NCBI RefSeq assembly: GCF_004320535.1
Contig: NZ_SIHY01000002.1
Location: forward strand, 519,788-583,787
Length of the DNA: 64,000 nucleotides
Origin: Arthrobacter sp. S41
GTDB lineage: Bacteria; Actinomycetota; Actinomycetes; Actinomycetales; Micrococcaceae
Reading direction: 5' to 3'
Below the pieces are notes generated by a model, which saw only the letters and a program-made list of their open reading frames with translations, did not search any database and was not told where the DNA came from. Shown here one piece after another: positions 52,134 through 59,288 of this stretch (within the stretch, counting starts at the first letter, position 1; every line of letters begins with the position of its first letter). The translations under genes and the position numbers were made by a program.

Positions 52134-52302
52134 TCTTGTTCCCACTTATTCGGCTTCTTCATTTACGCGCAAGCTGGATACGTGCAGAGTAACGCAGGCG
52201 GAGGGTGAATCGAGTCTAAATAACTCTTAAGGATGATTTAGTGTCTGCTCAGATATGGTTCATTGGTTATGGTCACATCCGCACCGACTTCGAAAGAAGA
52301 CC

Positions 52303-53205
52303 ATGATCAAAATAGTTACCGCTATAGCGGTTGCATCCGCACTTTCGCTCGGATCTGTACAATCCCCGCCAGAACCCGCAACTGAGGCAGCCGCCCCGAC
52401 AGCTTCCACCACCCAAGAGCTCCAGGCGCAATATGCTGGATACAGCTCTGAAGAAATCGTCGAAGAAGGTCTGGCCGAAGAAGGCTTAGAGCTTGAACAA
52501 GTTGACGTCAGCACCGCGGGAATCGAAATTGAGGCAGAAGCAGCTGCTGCCAACGATCCATTCGAGTTCGCCCTTGAACTCGACGCTGGAAAAGCCAGTG
52601 GCGAAGTAACCTTCACCGACAAGATTGACGGTGAAATCGTCACCGAAACCTACGACATCGACATTCAGGAGTCTACTGTTGAGCGCACAGTTTTCACCCT
52701 AACGAACCCGAAGACTGGCGAAATCTACGAGCACGACTCAGCTGAAGCATCTTCTTCAGTTGCTTTCGTGATACCTCTTGCTTTTGGCGCAATCTCCATC
52801 AGCACTGCACTTTACTACCTTGCTGTCGGTGCCGCGATTGTGATTGGCGGAGCCCTTGCTCTTGAAGCAGGGAAGGCTATTTCCAAGATCATCAAGGAGA
52901 ACAGCAGGAAGAGTAAGTCGAAGAAGCGCGATTACTACCCAGCGACGCTTAAGAGCAATAAAGTGTTCATCAGCGCGAAGGGGCTTACAAAGGCCCAGGC
53001 TGTAACTCGTGGCAAGAAGGGTAAGGGAAATGACGTTTGGGCTTTGTCCAAGAGCAAGGCGAAATCCTTAGCTGTCTCTATTAAGAACGGCAAATCGGCT
53101 GTTGGCCCTGAAATCAGTGGTGGAGGCAAGAAGGGATACATGTGGCACTACCATCCCAACAATCGGACACCTAGCGTTCACCTCTTCTACGGAAGCATGA
53201 CCTAA
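52303..53205 (+). CDS. Secreted toxin-like protein with C-terminal HYHP domain
   Basis: A 300-residue protein not recognised with certainty. It has a Sec signal (MIKIVTAIAVASALSLGSVQS), an acidic Ala/Glu-rich region (about 20-120), two adjoining hydrophobic stretches (VAFVIPLAFGAISISTALYYLAVG then AAIVIGGALALEAG, about 155-190), and a Lys-rich C-terminal domain of about 105 residues containing AKGLTKAQAVTRGKKGKGNDVWALSKSKA and ending GYMWHYHPNNRTPSVHLFYG. Such a signal/acidic/transmembrane/basic-domain order resembles secreted toxins (from memory, the SAR2788-type family). The ATG at 52303 follows GAAAGAAGACC. The gene begins the cargo cassette; an acidic gene follows 73 bases later. Confidence 0.6.
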   Translation: MIKIVTAIAVASALSLGSVQSPPEPATEAAAPTASTTQELQAQYAGYSSEEIVEEGLAEEGLELEQVDVSTAGIEIEAEAAAANDPFEFALELDAGKASGEVTFTDKIDGEIVTETYDIDIQESTVERTVFTLTNPKTGEIYEHDSAEASSSVAFVIPLAFGAISISTALYYLAVGAAIVIGGALALEAGKAISKIIKENSRKSKSKKRDYYPATLKSNKVFISAKGLTKAQAVTRGKKGKGNDVWALSKSKAKSLAVSIKNGKSAVGPEISGGGKKGYMWHYHPNNRTPSVHLFYGSMT

Positions 53206-53278
53206 GAAATAATCTGCACGAGGTATTGGTGTCGCTAGCTACTGTTGGCGGCACCAATCGTGTTTGAATTATGGAACT

Positions 53279-53836
53279 ATGACTGACTACCAAGAACTCT
53301 TGCAGGCTGCTCGTGCACACTACGGGGTTGGCGCTGCTCCACGCGTGTCGGAAGCTGCAGCACTTCTCACCTCGTTAGGTGGCAAGACCTTCGACTACTC
53401 CAGGTTCGCCGGCAACCTCATCGATGAATACGTAGACTCGGCACGTGTAGTTGCAGCCTACGATATTTCCGACCCAGAGCTCCTTGCTTCCCGGTCATTG
53501 CCGGTTGAACGCGAAATGATGGAATGGCCTCCCGAAGAAGATGAAGACAGCTACGACGTTGTGTTCACTAAGGATGAAGAGTTGTGGAACGTCATTCAGG
53601 ACGAGCTCGGTGGGATGAGGCGAGCAATTGTCTTGCTTGAGCATGCTGAAGGGGATGCAGGCGCTGTAGGCAACTTCCGTGTAGCTGGATTCGCACAGTG
53701 GCTAAGGGAGACGCTCTGGGCTGCTACCGGTGTCGTTCCGCGAGATCCAGGCTGGCCGGATGAGAGCGCCACTCTGTATGAGAAGGCTTTTGCGATGCAG
53801 GGACGGCCAGGTTGCGAACCAGACCCAATCGATTGA
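53279..53836 (+). CDS. Acidic protein, candidate immunity protein
   Basis: A 185-residue soluble, strongly acidic protein (WPPEEDEDSYDVVFTKDEELWNVIQDEL) with no recognised domain, matching the profile of immunity proteins: small, acidic, directly downstream of a basic toxin-like domain. The helical C-terminus is rich in Trp (FAQWLRETLWAATG). ATG 53279 is preferred; 53264 is the alternative. It overlaps the next gene's TTG start. Immunity is a hypothesis from gene order and charge. Confidence 0.5.
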   Translation: MTDYQELLQAARAHYGVGAAPRVSEAAALLTSLGGKTFDYSRFAGNLIDEYVDSARVVAAYDISDPELLASRSLPVEREMMEWPPEEDEDSYDVVFTKDEELWNVIQDELGGMRRAIVLLEHAEGDAGAVGNFRVAGFAQWLRETLWAATGVVPRDPGWPDESATLYEKAFAMQGRPGCEPDPID

Positions 53837-54441
53837 CGAGTATTGTCGGGTCAATCCGAGACACTTTCCAAGCTGCTTGCATCACCAGTCGTGCCTTCGG
53901 CAAGGGCACGGCTGGTGCCGCAGTTATTTTCCTTGCGCAACTGCTCTCAGTGGTTTCCGCGGGAGCCCGTCACGTGCACCTAACTGGCAACCGTTTGGGT
54001 GTTTTCGTGCTGCTTCGTAACAGGCCGGTGCAGACTCTGCTGCGCTTGTGCTTGTTCCTTGTAGCGTTGTGCGTTCCAGCTTTACTGGCTCTAGCCGTCC
54101 GCTACCTGCACATTGGGAGTGCCTGGGTTCAAATTGCCGGATTCGGCATCAGCGCCTTGCTGATGATCTGGTTGGCTGCCGGCATGGCAATTGTGGCACG
54201 ACAGGGAGAAGTCGCTCTGGACATCCGCGGACTACCCGAAGGTGACCTCTACATTCTTTCTTCTCTTGCTCAAATGCCAGGTTCAAGCTCAGGGGTGCTA
54301 GCAGATCTTCGCTCAGCTCTATTGGGCTTGCCGGCTAAATCCGTAGTGGCCTCTGTAGCTGCGGATGAAACCATGGCGGCGCGATACGAAAAGCTGGGGT
54401 TCACACGAGGAAGCGGGCTACAAGTTTTTCTTCAGCGGTAG
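53833..54441 (+). CDS. Membrane protein with C-terminal GNAT-like segment
   Basis: A 202-residue product from TTG 53833, which overlaps the preceding stop (TTGA), suggesting translational coupling. About three hydrophobic segments (AGAAVIFLAQLLSVVSAGA, LLRLCLFLVALCVPALLALAV, VQIAGFGISALLMIWLAAGMAIV) precede a cytosolic-looking tail. The tail ends DETMAARYEKLGFTRGSGLQVFLQR; YEKLGF is the hallmark last strand of GNAT folds, and LYILSSLAQMPGSSSGVLADLRSALL could be its acetyl-CoA loop. This is an unusual architecture. It could modify the toxin or protect the producer; unknown. Confidence 0.5.
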   Translation: MTSIVGSIRDTFQAACITSRAFGKGTAGAAVIFLAQLLSVVSAGARHVHLTGNRLGVFVLLRNRPVQTLLRLCLFLVALCVPALLALAVRYLHIGSAWVQIAGFGISALLMIWLAAGMAIVARQGEVALDIRGLPEGDLYILSSLAQMPGSSSGVLADLRSALLGLPAKSVVASVAADETMAARYEKLGFTRGSGLQVFLQR

Positions 54442-54462
54442 CCCGCTCCCATGTGTTGCGGC

Positions 54463-55182
54463 TTAGCCGTCCAGCTGGCTGGACTCGAATTTGCTTGCAT
54501 CCTTAATGCGTCCAGAAAGTATTCCTTCAACTATCTTTCTGGTCGTTTCAGAAGCTGCAATGGAAGATCCTGATTCTTCAACTACCTTGCCGTTGGATTT
54601 GGACACTGGAATGTCCACTCCTGCCTCTGTGAGGTCAGCTTTGTCGCAGGGGTTTTCCGTCCAGCATTCGCCGTTGGCGTCAGTTGCTGCAACTGAAAGC
54701 GCTGTGTCATAGCGTGCCGGGTAATCGGGGGCCAGAGATCTCACGTTGCCAGTTGCGGCGACAACGAATGCTCCGGCATCCTTGGCCGATTTCAGGGCTT
54801 TCTCAATTTCAGCGTGTGGACGCCTGACACCAAGGCTGATGTTGATGATTCGCGCGTTGTCCGCAACGGCGGCTTCAATAGCATTGGCTATGTCTGAGGC
54901 GCTTGGAGCGTCGCCAATGTCATATGAGTGCATCGTTAGGGACGCAGGGTCCAGTTGGGAGTCTGAATTTACACCCAAGATGGAGGACATCATCATGGTG
55001 CCGTGCTCGGAGGGTGTGTTTGCTCCGTGGTTCACGATGTCATACTTGGAAAATTGCGCGAGTGCAGTTTGTCCGCTGTCAATCAGCGCAATGTCTATGT
55101 GCGCGGGAGGCCGCTGGCATCCTGTAAGCATGAAGCTGGCACTCAGCAGCGCAACTGATATGGCAGCGTTTTTCTTCATCAT
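54463..55182 (-). CDS. Lipoprotein mini-subtilase (S8 family)
   Basis: A 239-residue subtilisin-like protease anchored as a lipoprotein: MMKKNAAISVALLSASFMLTGC has a lipobox ending in Cys. The triad is readable as Asp (ALIDSGQ), His (SEHGTMMM) and Ser (ESGSSIAAS), with the oxyanion Asn in AATGN (numbering from 55191: D38, H63, S210, N149). It is shorter than usual subtilases, and SHG/GTS neighbours are changed (EHGT, GSSIAA). Two cysteines (about 176, 182) may form a disulfide. Convergent with the membrane-GNAT gene. It may act on cell-surface or secreted cargo proteins, including the toxin-like neighbour. Confidence 0.75.
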   Translation of the reverse strand: MMKKNAAISVALLSASFMLTGCQRPPAHIDIALIDSGQTALAQFSKYDIVNHGANTPSEHGTMMMSSILGVNSDSQLDPASLTMHSYDIGDAPSASDIANAIEAAVADNARIINISLGVRRPHAEIEKALKSAKDAGAFVVAATGNVRSLAPDYPARYDTALSVAATDANGECWTENPCDKADLTEAGVDIPVSKSNGKVVEESGSSIAASETTRKIVEGILSGRIKDASKFESSQLDG

Positions 55183-55310
55183 CGAATGCAATAATCTACC
55201 TGTTCGGGTGCAACCATCGTGTAACGTCTGGTCAGAGTCGGTTGGTCGTGTGTTTCAAGTTCACCGTTTTTACAAGGTGTGTCGGTGAAAGTGGCACTGT
55301 TAGAACTCTA

Positions 55311-55562
55311 ATGCACGCGATTGGGTGGGTGCTGAAACGAAACCCGGACCAGTTGTATTCGTACTGTGTGACAGCTCAGCTGCGAAAGAACCTGAGCTGG
55401 GCACCGAAAGGTGTTCTGCTTGCCGTTCACACCGAGGACGGGCTGGGTAGAAATCTCAACTTCACCCTTGGTGAGTATCCGATCCGCGTGAGACTAATTG
55501 ACCTAACTGGCGATATATCCTCCATCCACGATTCGCTTGATGAGGCGCTGGAACACCTATAG
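55311..55562 (+). CDS. Small hypothetical protein
   Basis: An 83-residue frame (MHAIGWVLKRNPDQLYSYCVTAQ... ) divergent from the subtilase gene, with a longer open frame from 55242. No domain recognised; it ends in an acidic helix (SSIHDSLDEALEHL). Length and composition are compatible with a small real gene, but there is no ribosome-binding site that I trust. Confidence 0.35.
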   Translation: MHAIGWVLKRNPDQLYSYCVTAQLRKNLSWAPKGVLLAVHTEDGLGRNLNFTLGEYPIRVRLIDLTGDISSIHDSLDEALEHL

Positions 55563-55577
55563 CCTTGCAGCTTCCTT

Positions 55578-55859
55578 CTAGGTTGCAAGACGTATACGAA
55601 GTTTTTCCATGCTCGGCACAGAGCCGGCAGCAACTACAGATATTAGAAGTTCTGGCGTTAACATGTCTAGCGATTCCTGCAAGATTTTTCGTGTCATGCC
55701 AAAGGTTCCACCTAGAAACTGGTTCTGAAAGTCCTCGATTCGCCTGACAACGTCAGCAACAGGTTTCTTATTTGCCCTGTCTTCAGCTGCGTCTAGTGGC
55801 GCTCCGGCTCTCACTCTCGCTTGAGTCATCAATTCGTTTCCAAGAACTTTCCCGGCCAA
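55578..55859 (-). CDS. Small hypothetical protein
   Basis: A 93-residue frame starting at TTG, or at ATG 55829. The sequence is rich in predicted helix (PVADVVRRIEDFQNQFLGG, MTRKILQESLDMLTPELL) with no recognised domain. It lies between two convergent element genes and the integrase. It could be a remnant of a larger gene. Confidence 0.35.
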   Translation of the reverse strand: MAGKVLGNELMTQARVRAGAPLDAAEDRANKKPVADVVRRIEDFQNQFLGGTFGMTRKILQESLDMLTPELLISVVAAGSVPSMEKLRIRLAT

Positions 55860-55955
55860 TCGGAGACGTTTGGCCTTATTGTTATCTCATTAATAACTTG
55901 TACAATGCGACACTCGCCTGAGGGGCTTGAGAATCCCGCGCAAACTCACGATGAG

Positions 55956-57262
55956 CTAAAGCAGCTCACTAACGGAGTTTGGTAACCTCGTATTCGCATG
56001 AAATCTTGGAAACGCATACTTTTGGTCAGCTAAGTCGCCCGCGATTGTATTCGCGTACAATCCTTCGACTGCACCAGTGTAGTCGGCAACATCTTCCGCC
56101 CGCTTAATATAATGTGCAATAGTCGTCGCTGGCTCGCATGTCGAAGCTGCTTTGAGGCGGACTCAATCCCTGCCACTTCAGCAATATGCATGGCCACAGC
56201 ACGGCGAAGATCGTGTGGCGCTAGGTCCGGCATCGGCAAGTTTTTCGGGTACAGCTCGCTGATCCGGCGTAAAGACCGGCGGATCGAGGTGGGTGCCGCA
56301 TAATTGCCTGTCCGGGTGGCAAAGACTGGGTCACTGGCAGCCTTCCACTTCGTGCGGCTATGCAGCTTGATCAGCATGCCTACCGTTTTGTCGGGCAAGG
56401 CTAGAGATCCGGTGGAGGACTCTGTTTTCGGATACCCTTGACGCGCCAGAGCACCATTCTCAACGAGGGTGCCCGTGATCTTCACACGCCGGTTCTGGAA
56501 ATCAATGTCTTGCCAGCGCAGGGCCATGGCTTCACCGATGCGCATGCCCGTTGCCAGCAGCAGTTCCGTTACCCAGCGCACGCGCTCATCCATTCGCTTG
56601 GTCGTCGCACCTTGCTTGTCATCGAAGTACCATCCGAAAGCTGCACGCCAAGCAGTAAGGTCGTCCGAGGTCGGAGCATTGACAGGCGCGCGCCCCTTGG
56701 TTGGCAACTGTACCGCCTGAATGGGGTTTCCTGCGATGTGCCCGAGGCGCTGCGCGTCAGCAATTGCACGCATCAGTAGGTTCTTGGCCTGTTTTGCTGC
56801 GGCTGCGCCTTCCAGAGTTACTGGATCCACAAGGGCTTCAAGCTGCCTCTGCGCATATTGCACCGTCAGGTCTCCCAGTCGCACATCGCCAAGGACTTTG
56901 GTGGCTATGGCTGCCGATCGATTGTATTGTCGCATTGTGCCTTGAGTGACGTAGCGAGCTCCACGGACTTTGTGTTCCAGGTCCTGAATCTGCAAGGTGC
57001 TCAAGTAGTTTTCCACTGCTTGGGCAACGGTGGGTGCTTCTGCGCCCAGGGCAGCCCCGCTGTTCAGCAGATCTTTGTGCTTCAGCTTCAGTGAATTCTT
57101 AGCAGCGGCTCTCGTCTTGCCTTCGGCGCTCAGGCGCTTGGTAACGCCACCCGAATCACGGTAGCGGCTCCGTGCTTTGATCATTGATCGACCGTCGGCT
57201 CGGGTGACGGTCTTGTATGAGATCTCTCCCAGCTCGCCTGGTTCTAGTCGGCGGCGTCCCAT
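55956..57262 (-). pseudogene. Tyrosine recombinase (integrase), frameshifted before the catalytic Tyr
   Basis: The start MGRRRLEPGELGEIS overlaps the xis stop (TAATG). It has an N-terminal arm-binding region, a SAM-like core-binding domain (APTVAQAVENYLSTLQIQDL onwards), and a catalytic domain with the first Arg in TGMRIGEAMALRW and HDLRRAV. The zero frame then continues as LRHASQRRLLHIILSG and stops at 56030. In the +1-shifted frame the continuation is ATTIAHYIKRAEDVADYTG, which contains the expected His and catalytic Tyr (HYIKRAE), reaching a stop at 55956. Restoring one C in the GCC at about 56130-56132 would fuse the two. I therefore treat it as frameshifted, unless it is a sequencing error or slippage site. 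Confidence 0.8.
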
Positions 57263-57480
57263 TAGGCAGCCTCCTTCTCGAAGAGGTTGGCGACGTAGCT
57301 TTCGATTTCGCTGCGCAGGTACACGGCAGTGCGTCCGCACCTGCGGCTTCGTGGCCCGATGCCTGCGCTAGCCCAGTTGGCCAGTGTTTTGGGCGAAGTT
57401 CGCAGGATCAGTGCTGCTTCAGCTCGGGTGAGCAGCAGCTCGGTTTCAGGCGCCGTGAGGCTAATGATTTCTTCGGTCAT
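57262..57480 (-). CDS. xis: Excisionase-like HTH protein
   Basis: A 72-residue AlpA/MerR-type helix-turn-helix protein: LLTRAEAALILRTSPKTLANWASAGIGPRSRRCGRTAVYLRSEIESYV. It lies upstream of and overlapping the integrase start, the normal xis-int order, and probably directs excision. ATG 57480 is preferred; the open frame to 57516 adds non-family residues. GGTAAGT before the start is a weak ribosome-binding site. Confidence 0.8.
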   Translation of the reverse strand: MTEEIISLTAPETELLLTRAEAALILRTSPKTLANWASAGIGPRSRRCGRTAVYLRSEIESYVANLFEKEAA

Positions 57481-57734
57481 ACTTACCGGGTGTAGGTTAA
57501 TATGCTTCCAGTTCACGCAAAATGCCCGAAACGGACCCTTGTTCGCTCAGGGCGGAAATTTCACGCCTGGAACGTCCATGAGTACGAGCCGGTCCAACCG
57601 CTGCGTGCGGGCTAATCGGTGTTCATTTCACCCGCTAAAAAGGCACCTTGATTTCAAAAGGACACCTAAACGACACCCTGCGCAACAAAGCGGTATCTGA
57701 TTTAGATCGACCGACTGGACGTTAATAGAGAAAG

Positions 57735-57773
57735 TCCCCGGAAACACAGGCGAAAAACCATGTGCTCCGAGGA
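57735..57773 (-). terminator. Element-borne replacement terminator for tRNA-Thr
   Basis: Stem of TCCTCGGA(G)CACA with TGTG(TT)TCCGGGGA read on the minus strand, followed by CTTTCTC. It starts 8 bases past the tRNA 3' end. It shares the word AGATCCTCGGA with the displaced chromosomal terminator at 50785-50825. Confidence 0.6.
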
Positions 57774-57780
57774 TCTGTTC

Positions 57781-57823
57781 GAGCCCCCTACCGGATTCGA
57801 ACCGGTGACCTTCAGTTTACAAG
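57781..57823 (-). repeat. att direct repeat, right (within tRNA-Thr)
   Basis: Second copy of the 43-base repeat; here it completes the functional tRNA. See the mobile element entry. Confidence 0.95.
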
Positions 57824-57855
57824 ACAGACGCTCTGGCCAGCTGAGCTAAGGGGGC
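57782..57855 (-). tRNA. tRNA-Thr (anticodon TGT)
   Basis: A 74-nt cloverleaf: acceptor GCCCCCT/AGGGGGC, D arm GCTC/GAGC, anticodon loop CTTGTAA, T arm ACCGG/CCGGT, discriminator T. The anticodon stem TCTGT/ACTGA contains a central U-U mismatch. The 3' portion comes from the integrated element. Confidence 0.93.
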
Positions 57856-57920
57856 GTACCGGATAAGAATATCCGAAAACACCGGTGGACTGCGAATCGG
57901 GTGTTACCTCGATGCAACGC

Positions 57921-57958
57921 AAAGGGGAAGAAAGCCGTTTATGGCTTTCTTCCCCTTT
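57921..57958. terminator. Bidirectional terminator after the DsbA-like gene
   Basis: Perfect 16-base arms AAAGGGGAAGAAAGCC and complement (57921-57936, 57943-57958), 6-base loop, A/T-rich ends. It lies between the tRNA-Thr 5' end and the DsbA-like gene stop. Confidence 0.88.
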
Positions 57959-58023
57959 ATCGTGGTGCGAGATCAATATCGAATACTACCTGATCTCGCC
58001 AAGTTGTCTAGAGCAAACAGGGA

Positions 58024-58890
58024 TTACTTGTTGGCCTTGATTGCTGCGTTGACCTCGGTTGGGAAGTCATCGGTACCCAGGACGAATTCCTTACCCTGGA
58101 TGAAAATCGAAGGGGTTCCCTTAACACCGTCGTACTGACCTGCAGTGGTCGCGTACTTTACGAATGGACGGAACTTGTCGCTGTCGATGCAATCTTTCAC
58201 CGATTCGTCAGCGCCGTTGTCGATCGCCATCTGAGCCAACTCGGAGTTCTTCATTTCGCCCTCTGGGTAGTGACCCCACAGTGCCTTGACGAACTTCATG
58301 TAGGCCGTTGGGCTCACGTCAGCAACACAAGCTAGGGCGTTGGCGCCACGTGAGGAGTAGTTGGTTGGAGATCCACCATCGAGGTAGCCAACGTTGCGGT
58401 ACTCGATATTTACATCTCCGCTGGCCAACCAGTCATCGATCTGGTCCCCGTAGGTTGCTTCGAAGTCAGCACAGTGAACACAGTTGGCATCCACGTACAT
58501 GGTGATATTGATCGGATCACCCTTCTTGGCCACGGTCAGATCTCGTGGCTCTGGGGTCTCCGGTGCCGTCTCAGGCTGCTTCAGTTCGTCGATCTTCACT
58601 TCTTCAGTGCTCTTCTTAGCGACCGTATCCGAGGAAGTGACAACAATGCCACCAGCAGCAGTTGCGCCCTGAGGCGTCGAACCAGCGTCTGCGACTTTGC
58701 CGTTGTTGTTGCGCACGATCAACGTAACTACTAGCGCAATCACCAAAATGACAGCAGCCAAAACTCCGAGCTTCACGATCAGCGATTTGCGCTTTTTAGC
58801 TGCCTCTTCGGTAACGCGAAGCTGAGCTGCTTTTTCGCGTGCACTCGCGTTGCGCTGCGCTTTTGTTGGGCGCGGATTATTTGTAGACAT
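58024..58890 (-). CDS. Membrane-anchored DsbA-like thiol oxidoreductase
   Basis: A 288-residue protein. A Lys/Arg-rich cytoplasmic N-terminus is followed by one membrane helix (about 36-62: SLIVKLGVLAAVILVIALVVTLIV), a polar linker (about 65-115), and an extracytoplasmic thioredoxin-fold domain with CVHC in MYVDANCVHCADFEATYG. The cis-Pro region GTPSIFIQG is near the C-terminus. It resembles the DsbA/BdbD group that makes disulfides in exported proteins. Monocistronic. Confidence 0.88.
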   Translation of the reverse strand: MSTNNPRPTKAQRNASAREKAAQLRVTEEAAKKRKSLIVKLGVLAAVILVIALVVTLIVRNNNGKVADAGSTPQGATAAGGIVVTSSDTVAKKSTEEVKIDELKQPETAPETPEPRDLTVAKKGDPINITMYVDANCVHCADFEATYGDQIDDWLASGDVNIEYRNVGYLDGGSPTNYSSRGANALACVADVSPTAYMKFVKALWGHYPEGEMKNSELAQMAIDNGADESVKDCIDSDKFRPFVKYATTAGQYDGVKGTPSIFIQGKEFVLGTDDFPTEVNAAIKANK

Positions 58891-59288
58891 AAATTTGGTG
58901 GTTCCTCAGTCAGCGGAGAACGGTCATCTGGATCAAGCTTAGCCAATCCTTCAGGCAAATATCCTTGAATAGAGGAGATTGCTCGCCCTTCACAGGACTC
59001 ACATAACTTCCGCATACAGCACCCAAAGCAGTATCAAACACTGTACTTGATCATTCAACCAAGTCACTTGGGGAACTGCTCGAGCATTATCTACGCCTCG
59101 CTACGCCACGTCACGAAACGTGCGTCACCTCACATAACTAACCAAACTTCAGTATGATTTTCATCAGACCGACTTTTCACTAGGGTCGTTACTAAGCACA
59201 ATGAAAAACTGAATACATAGTCATTCACTCAGAACCGACGAGTCAGCACCATCAAGGTGCGCAGTTTGATCAAACCAGGAGGTTTAAA
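58891..59288. other. Intergenic region before otsA
   Basis: About 400 bases with no supported gene. It includes a palindrome CCAAG-TCA-CTTGG near 59058 and the otsA ribosome-binding site AGGAGG (59278-59283). I could not identify the promoter. Confidence 0.35.

Larger units (their letters stand above)
50832..57823. mobile_element. Integrative element inserted in tRNA-Thr(TGT)
   Basis: Bounded by identical 43-base direct repeats, 50832-50874 and 57781-57823, which are the 3' part of the tRNA-Thr gene. The right copy belongs to the complete tRNA; the left copy is a fragment. The repeat-to-repeat distance is 6949 bases. Inside, xis and a tyrosine integrase lie next to the intact tRNA, as in most tRNA-targeting elements. 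Cargo is a toxin-like/immunity-like cassette, a lipoprotein subtilase and small unknown proteins, plus truncated genes at the left end. No replication, conjugation or phage structural genes are visible, so this is a small satellite or decayed element. Confidence 0.92.

Noticed and set aside
58779..59015. Open frame upstream of the DsbA-like gene
   Set aside because: It overlaps the gene's N-terminus in another phase and its translation shows no domain.
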